Shown piece by piece: positions 6,426 to 8,151 of a DNA stretch of 8,151 nt. Location: assembly GCA_037440525.1 (NCBI GenBank), contig JBBITW010000157.1:1-8151 (forward strand), given 5' to 3'. The stretch's first letter is position 1, and every line of letters starts with the position of its first letter. The notes under the pieces are model-generated. The model searched no databases. It was not told where the DNA came from and worked only from the letters and a program-made list of their open reading frames with translations. This stretch comes from JBBITW01 sp037440525 (lineage in GTDB: Bacteria; Desulfobacterota; BSN033; UBA1163). The position numbers and the translations under genes are program-made.

Positions 6426-7664
6426 CTATATAACCCCTGCTTCCTTCAAAATAATTAATTCGCGATCAGATAATCCGAGTTCTCCCTTATATATCTCTAT
6501 ATTGTGCTCTCCAATAAGGGGTGCCCTTCGTCGAATATGACAACTCGCCTCTGTCATCTTTACCCATGTCCCTGGATATGTAATAGTAGCACTCAGCTCA
6601 GGATGCTCAACCTCTTGCCAGAAACCCCTTGCCTTTAGCTGAAGATTTTCTGCCAATGCCCTGCAATTTGAAACAGGATAGAGTTGCATTCCCCTCTGGA
6701 CTGCACCCTCATAAAGTTCTTTCATTGTATGCGAGAGGAAGAATCTCTGAACATGTTCATCAAACTCTTTTATGAATTCTGGAGTCATTGTCGTGGCATC
6801 AAGCTTCTTCCAGTCCATCCTCTTCATAAACTCTGGTGCCATTCCTTCTTCATCCATCCATTCTGTCAAGAGCCTGTTTGTCCTCTCTCCGAATGCACCT
6901 GCTGTGAGGATGAAAATTACAAAGCCATCCTTGCAGGGCCATGTCTGACGTAATACAAGACCACCCATAAGGCCAATCTTGCGAAAGGGGCCCATTCGTT
7001 TTTGGATCACCTGATCAAGCTCCCACCAGGGAACTGAGTTGAAAGAGGTCATGGCCACACTCTGTTGAATGGATACATCAATCCACTGACCCTCTCCTGT
7101 CTTCTCTCTGTAATAATAAGCGATCATCGTTGCTGAAGCGGCATCACCTCCAGCAAAGAAATATGAATGGGGAAGGCTTATACCCACAGGAGGACGATCA
7201 GGATCGCCACAGAGATAAAGAAATCCTCCCATTGCCATGGAGACAATATCTGAGGATTTATAATCCTTATATGGACCCTTCTGACCAAAAGGTGTAATCG
7301 ATGTCATAATGATTCGGGGATTGATTCTCTTAAGCTCTTCATATCCCAGTCCAATCCTCTCCATATACCCCACTGGAAATGACTCCAGTAAACAGTCACT
7401 CCTCTCTATTAACCTCTTTAGTATCTCCTGACCATCTTTAGATTCTATGTTTAATGTTATTCCCCTCTTATTTGTATTTAGGGCGAACCAGAAGAGGCTC
7501 TTTTCAGGATCAGGTAAATTCTTATAGAAAGGGCCTCTGAGGCGAGCTGAATCTCCTCCGGGTCTTTCAATCTTTATGACATCTGCCCCCAGATCACCAA
7601 GTATCTTTCCACATAGGAGTCCTTCTTCCGTTGTCAAATCTAAAACCCTGAAATCTTCAAGCAT
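6426..7664 (-). CDS. Class III (CaiB/BaiF) CoA-transferase paralogue, catalytic Asp replaced by Tyr
   Basis: A complete 412-residue family member. Its N-terminus (FRVLDLTTEEGLLCGKIL then LGDLGADVIKIERPGGD) is typical, as are MERIGLGYEELKRINPRII at 101-119 and REKTGEGQWIDVS after the active-site region. Counting back from the TGxGQ motif, the catalytic Asp position is Tyr168 (PHSYFFAGG), whereas the next gene has Asp179 at the same spacing. This subunit therefore probably cannot form the aspartyl-CoA intermediate and may be a structural or substrate-binding partner. Heteromeric class III CoA-transferases are known, such as BbsEF. It is the first gene of the operon: a promoter lies 45-73 bp upstream and AAGGTG at 7677-7672 sits 7 nt before the ATG. 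An overlapping out-of-frame ATG at 7671 gives only a 4-codon frame and is not considered a start. Family is certain; the lack of activity is inferred from one residue. Confidence 0.92.
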   Translation of the reverse strand: MLEDFRVLDLTTEEGLLCGKILGDLGADVIKIERPGGDSARLRGPFYKNLPDPEKSLFWFALNTNKRGITLNIESKDGQEILKRLIERSDCLLESFPVGYMERIGLGYEELKRINPRIIMTSITPFGQKGPYKDYKSSDIVSMAMGGFLYLCGDPDRPPVGISLPHSYFFAGGDAASATMIAYYYREKTGEGQWIDVSIQQSVAMTSFNSVPWWELDQVIQKRMGPFRKIGLMGGLVLRQTWPCKDGFVIFILTAGAFGERTNRLLTEWMDEEGMAPEFMKRMDWKKLDATTMTPEFIKEFDEHVQRFFLSHTMKELYEGAVQRGMQLYPVSNCRALAENLQLKARGFWQEVEHPELSATITYPGTWVKMTEASCHIRRRAPLIGEHNIEIYKGELGLSDRELIILKEAGVI

Positions 7665-7686
7665 AAACCATCACCTTTTGGGAATA

Positions 7687-7698
7687 GAGCAAGCGCTC
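7687..7698. promoter_or_regulatory. Possible operator palindrome between promoter and first gene
   Basis: GAGC-AAGC-GCTC is a perfect 4-bp inverted repeat around 4 nt. It falls roughly at +4 to +15 relative to the start point expected from the -10 box, where a repressor would block transcription. It is short and no regulator gene is in the window, so this is tentative. Confidence 0.35.
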
Positions 7699-7708
7699 GA
7701 TTTACTAA

Positions 7709-7737
7709 AATCTATCAGATTCAAAAAATATTGTCAA
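7709..7737 (-). promoter_or_regulatory. Sigma-70-type promoter for the catabolic operon
   Basis: On the minus strand the -35 box TTGACA (7737-7732) matches consensus in all six positions. A 17-nt spacer follows, then the -10 box TAGATT (7714-7709), which matches TATAAT in four. The start point should be near 7702, leaving a leader of about 38 nt before the ATG at 7664. It reads into the CoA-transferase gene, and no equally good promoter was seen between the five closely spaced genes. Confidence 0.7.
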
Positions 7738-7743
7738 GTCTTT

Positions 7744-7767
7744 TTTGGGAGGCCTCTAAAAAAGTAT
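7744..7767 (+). repeat. 24-bp direct repeat, copy 1
   Basis: A perfect 24-base match to 7970-7993, starting TTTGGGAGGCCTC and ending AAAAAAGTAT, with the palindrome GAGGCCTC at its core. The starts of the two copies are 226 bp apart and flank a long inverted repeat. This copy lies just upstream of the -35 box of the operon promoter. Confidence 0.8.
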
Positions 7768-7784
7768 TTAAAAACAAATTTTTT

Positions 7785-7944
7785 GACTGGGGAGGGAGGT
7801 GAAAAAGCCTTCGAGCGGATACCTTTAATAGTTTAGCACCAATGATTAATACCCTGAAAATGCTTGATTTTCTCTTAAGCGATTGTAAGCAATCTACATT
7901 CTCAATGTCCGCATTCGAAGGGTTTGGAACCTTCCTCCCCAGTC
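7785..7944. repeat. Long imperfect inverted repeat (palindromic element)
   Basis: The arm at 7785-7814 and the arm at 7915-7944 are reverse complements in 25 of 30 ungapped positions. The outer 16 bases (GACTGGGGAGGGAGGT and its partner) match in 15. Similarity continues inward with a TCCGC block after a small offset. About 100 bp lie between the arms with no coding potential that I trust. It looks like a small noncoding repeat element or a relic of one. Confidence 0.65.
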
Positions 7945-7969
7945 TTTCAATGACTTTTTCAGAGCTCTC

Positions 7970-7993
7970 TTTGGGAGGCCTCTAAAAAAGTAT
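7970..7993 (+). repeat. 24-bp direct repeat, copy 2
   Basis: Identical to 7744-7767 over all 24 positions; see that entry. Confidence 0.8.
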
Positions 7994-8062
7994 GAATTAC
8001 CCCTCACCTCGGTTGCGAGTCGTACCGACCTTTCCCTCTCCCCACGGAGACTGTGTCGTAAT

Positions 8063-8091
8063 GTTATTCTGAGGCTTTAGCCGAAGAATCT
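8063..8091. repeat. Hairpin repeat related to the one at 366-391
   Basis: ATTCT (8066-8070) pairs with AGAAT (8085-8089) and the inner GGC (8073-8075) with GCC (8080-8082), separated by symmetric GA bulges and a TTTA loop. The ATTCnGAG...GAATCT framework matches the left copy ATTCCGAG...GGAATCT, so both belong to one interspersed repeat family. Confidence 0.5.
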
Positions 8092-8100
8092 ATGTTTTAC

Positions 8101-8151
8101 CTAAATTGAGCGATTTTTTACTAAAAGCCTTTCCGCCAAAGGCGGATCCGC
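8101..8151 (-). mobile_element. Second MITE-like copy, inverted, cut by right edge
   Basis: These 51 bases equal the reverse complement of 469-519 in 44 positions without gaps, including the full 14-bp terminal repeat CTAAATTGAGCGAT. The element is thus inverted relative to the left copy and continues past the window. A stem CCGCC-AAA-GGCGG lies at 8133-8145. Confidence 0.75.

Larger units (their letters stand above)
7738..8151. other. Repeat-rich intergenic region upstream of the operon
   Basis: No convincing gene is present on either strand between the operon promoter and the right edge. The stretch holds a pair of 24-bp direct repeats, a long imperfect inverted repeat, a hairpin repeat and the start of a second MITE-like copy, listed separately. 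A small inverted repeat GATTG-TAAG-CAATC lies at 7881-7894. The part at 7994-8062 is pyrimidine-rich (for example CCCCTCACCTC and CCCTCTCCCC) and shows no recognisable feature. Confidence 0.6.

Noticed and set aside
7744..7993. CRISPR array or tandem repeat array
   Set aside because: There are only two copies of the 24-bp unit, 226 bp apart, with a palindromic element between them and no regular spacers.
299..8151. Composite transposon carrying the operon
   Set aside because: Neither flanking element encodes a transposase, the right copy is incomplete in the window, and the left copy has its own apparent target duplication, which fits independent insertion.

Overview
The window carries one leftward (minus-strand) catabolic gene cluster, probably from an uncultured anaerobic bacterium. 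Transcribed from right to left it reads: class III CoA-transferase without the catalytic Asp (7664-6426), class III CoA-transferase with the Asp (6409-5180), a cytoplasmic molybdenum/tungsten bis-pterin enzyme of the DMSO reductase superfamily closest in layout to acetylene hydratase (5154-2899), a short-chain dehydrogenase (2879-2121), a flavoprotein of the HpaB/4-hydroxybutyryl-CoA dehydratase superfamily (2098-593), then a 318-bp gap filled by a MITE-like repeat, and the start of a UbiD-family decarboxylase (274 to beyond the left edge). The first five genes are 16-25 bp apart, each with a clear Shine-Dalgarno sequence, so they look like one operon. A near-consensus sigma-70 promoter (TTGACA-N17-TAGATT) lies upstream of the first gene.

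The organism cannot be named from this window. The sequence is moderately AT-rich, and pairing a W/Mo enzyme of this type with UbiD and CoA-transferases fits an anaerobe. The intergenic repeats (the GTCATTCCGAGCGAAGC... type) are of a kind I associate with Desulfobacterota and Nitrospirota genomes; this placement is an inference.

A plausible reading is anaerobic breakdown of an aromatic or other hard-to-activate carboxylic acid. The two CoA-transferases would form a hetero-oligomer that puts the acid on CoA, as benzylsuccinate and phthalate CoA-transferases do. The Mo/W enzyme would add or remove water or oxygen, or do redox chemistry. The SDR would oxidise an alcohol, the flavoprotein would do a dehydration, isomerisation or hydroxylation, and the UbiD protein would remove (or add) CO2. 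Three of these enzymes differ at key positions from their best-known relatives: the first CoA-transferase lacks Asp, the Mo/W enzyme lacks the acetylene hydratase Asp, and the flavoprotein lacks three of four Fe-S ligands. The substrate is therefore not predictable by simple homology and the pathway may be undescribed.

Both flanks are repeat-rich. A 222-bp element at 299-520 has 14-bp terminal inverted repeats and 8-bp flanking direct repeats. A second copy in the opposite orientation begins at 8101 and runs off the right edge, so the cluster is bracketed by inverted copies about 7.6 kb apart. The right intergenic region (7665-8151) also holds a long imperfect inverted repeat, a 24-bp direct repeat pair and a hairpin repeat. 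I see no tRNA, rRNA, CRISPR array, transposase, transporter or regulator gene.
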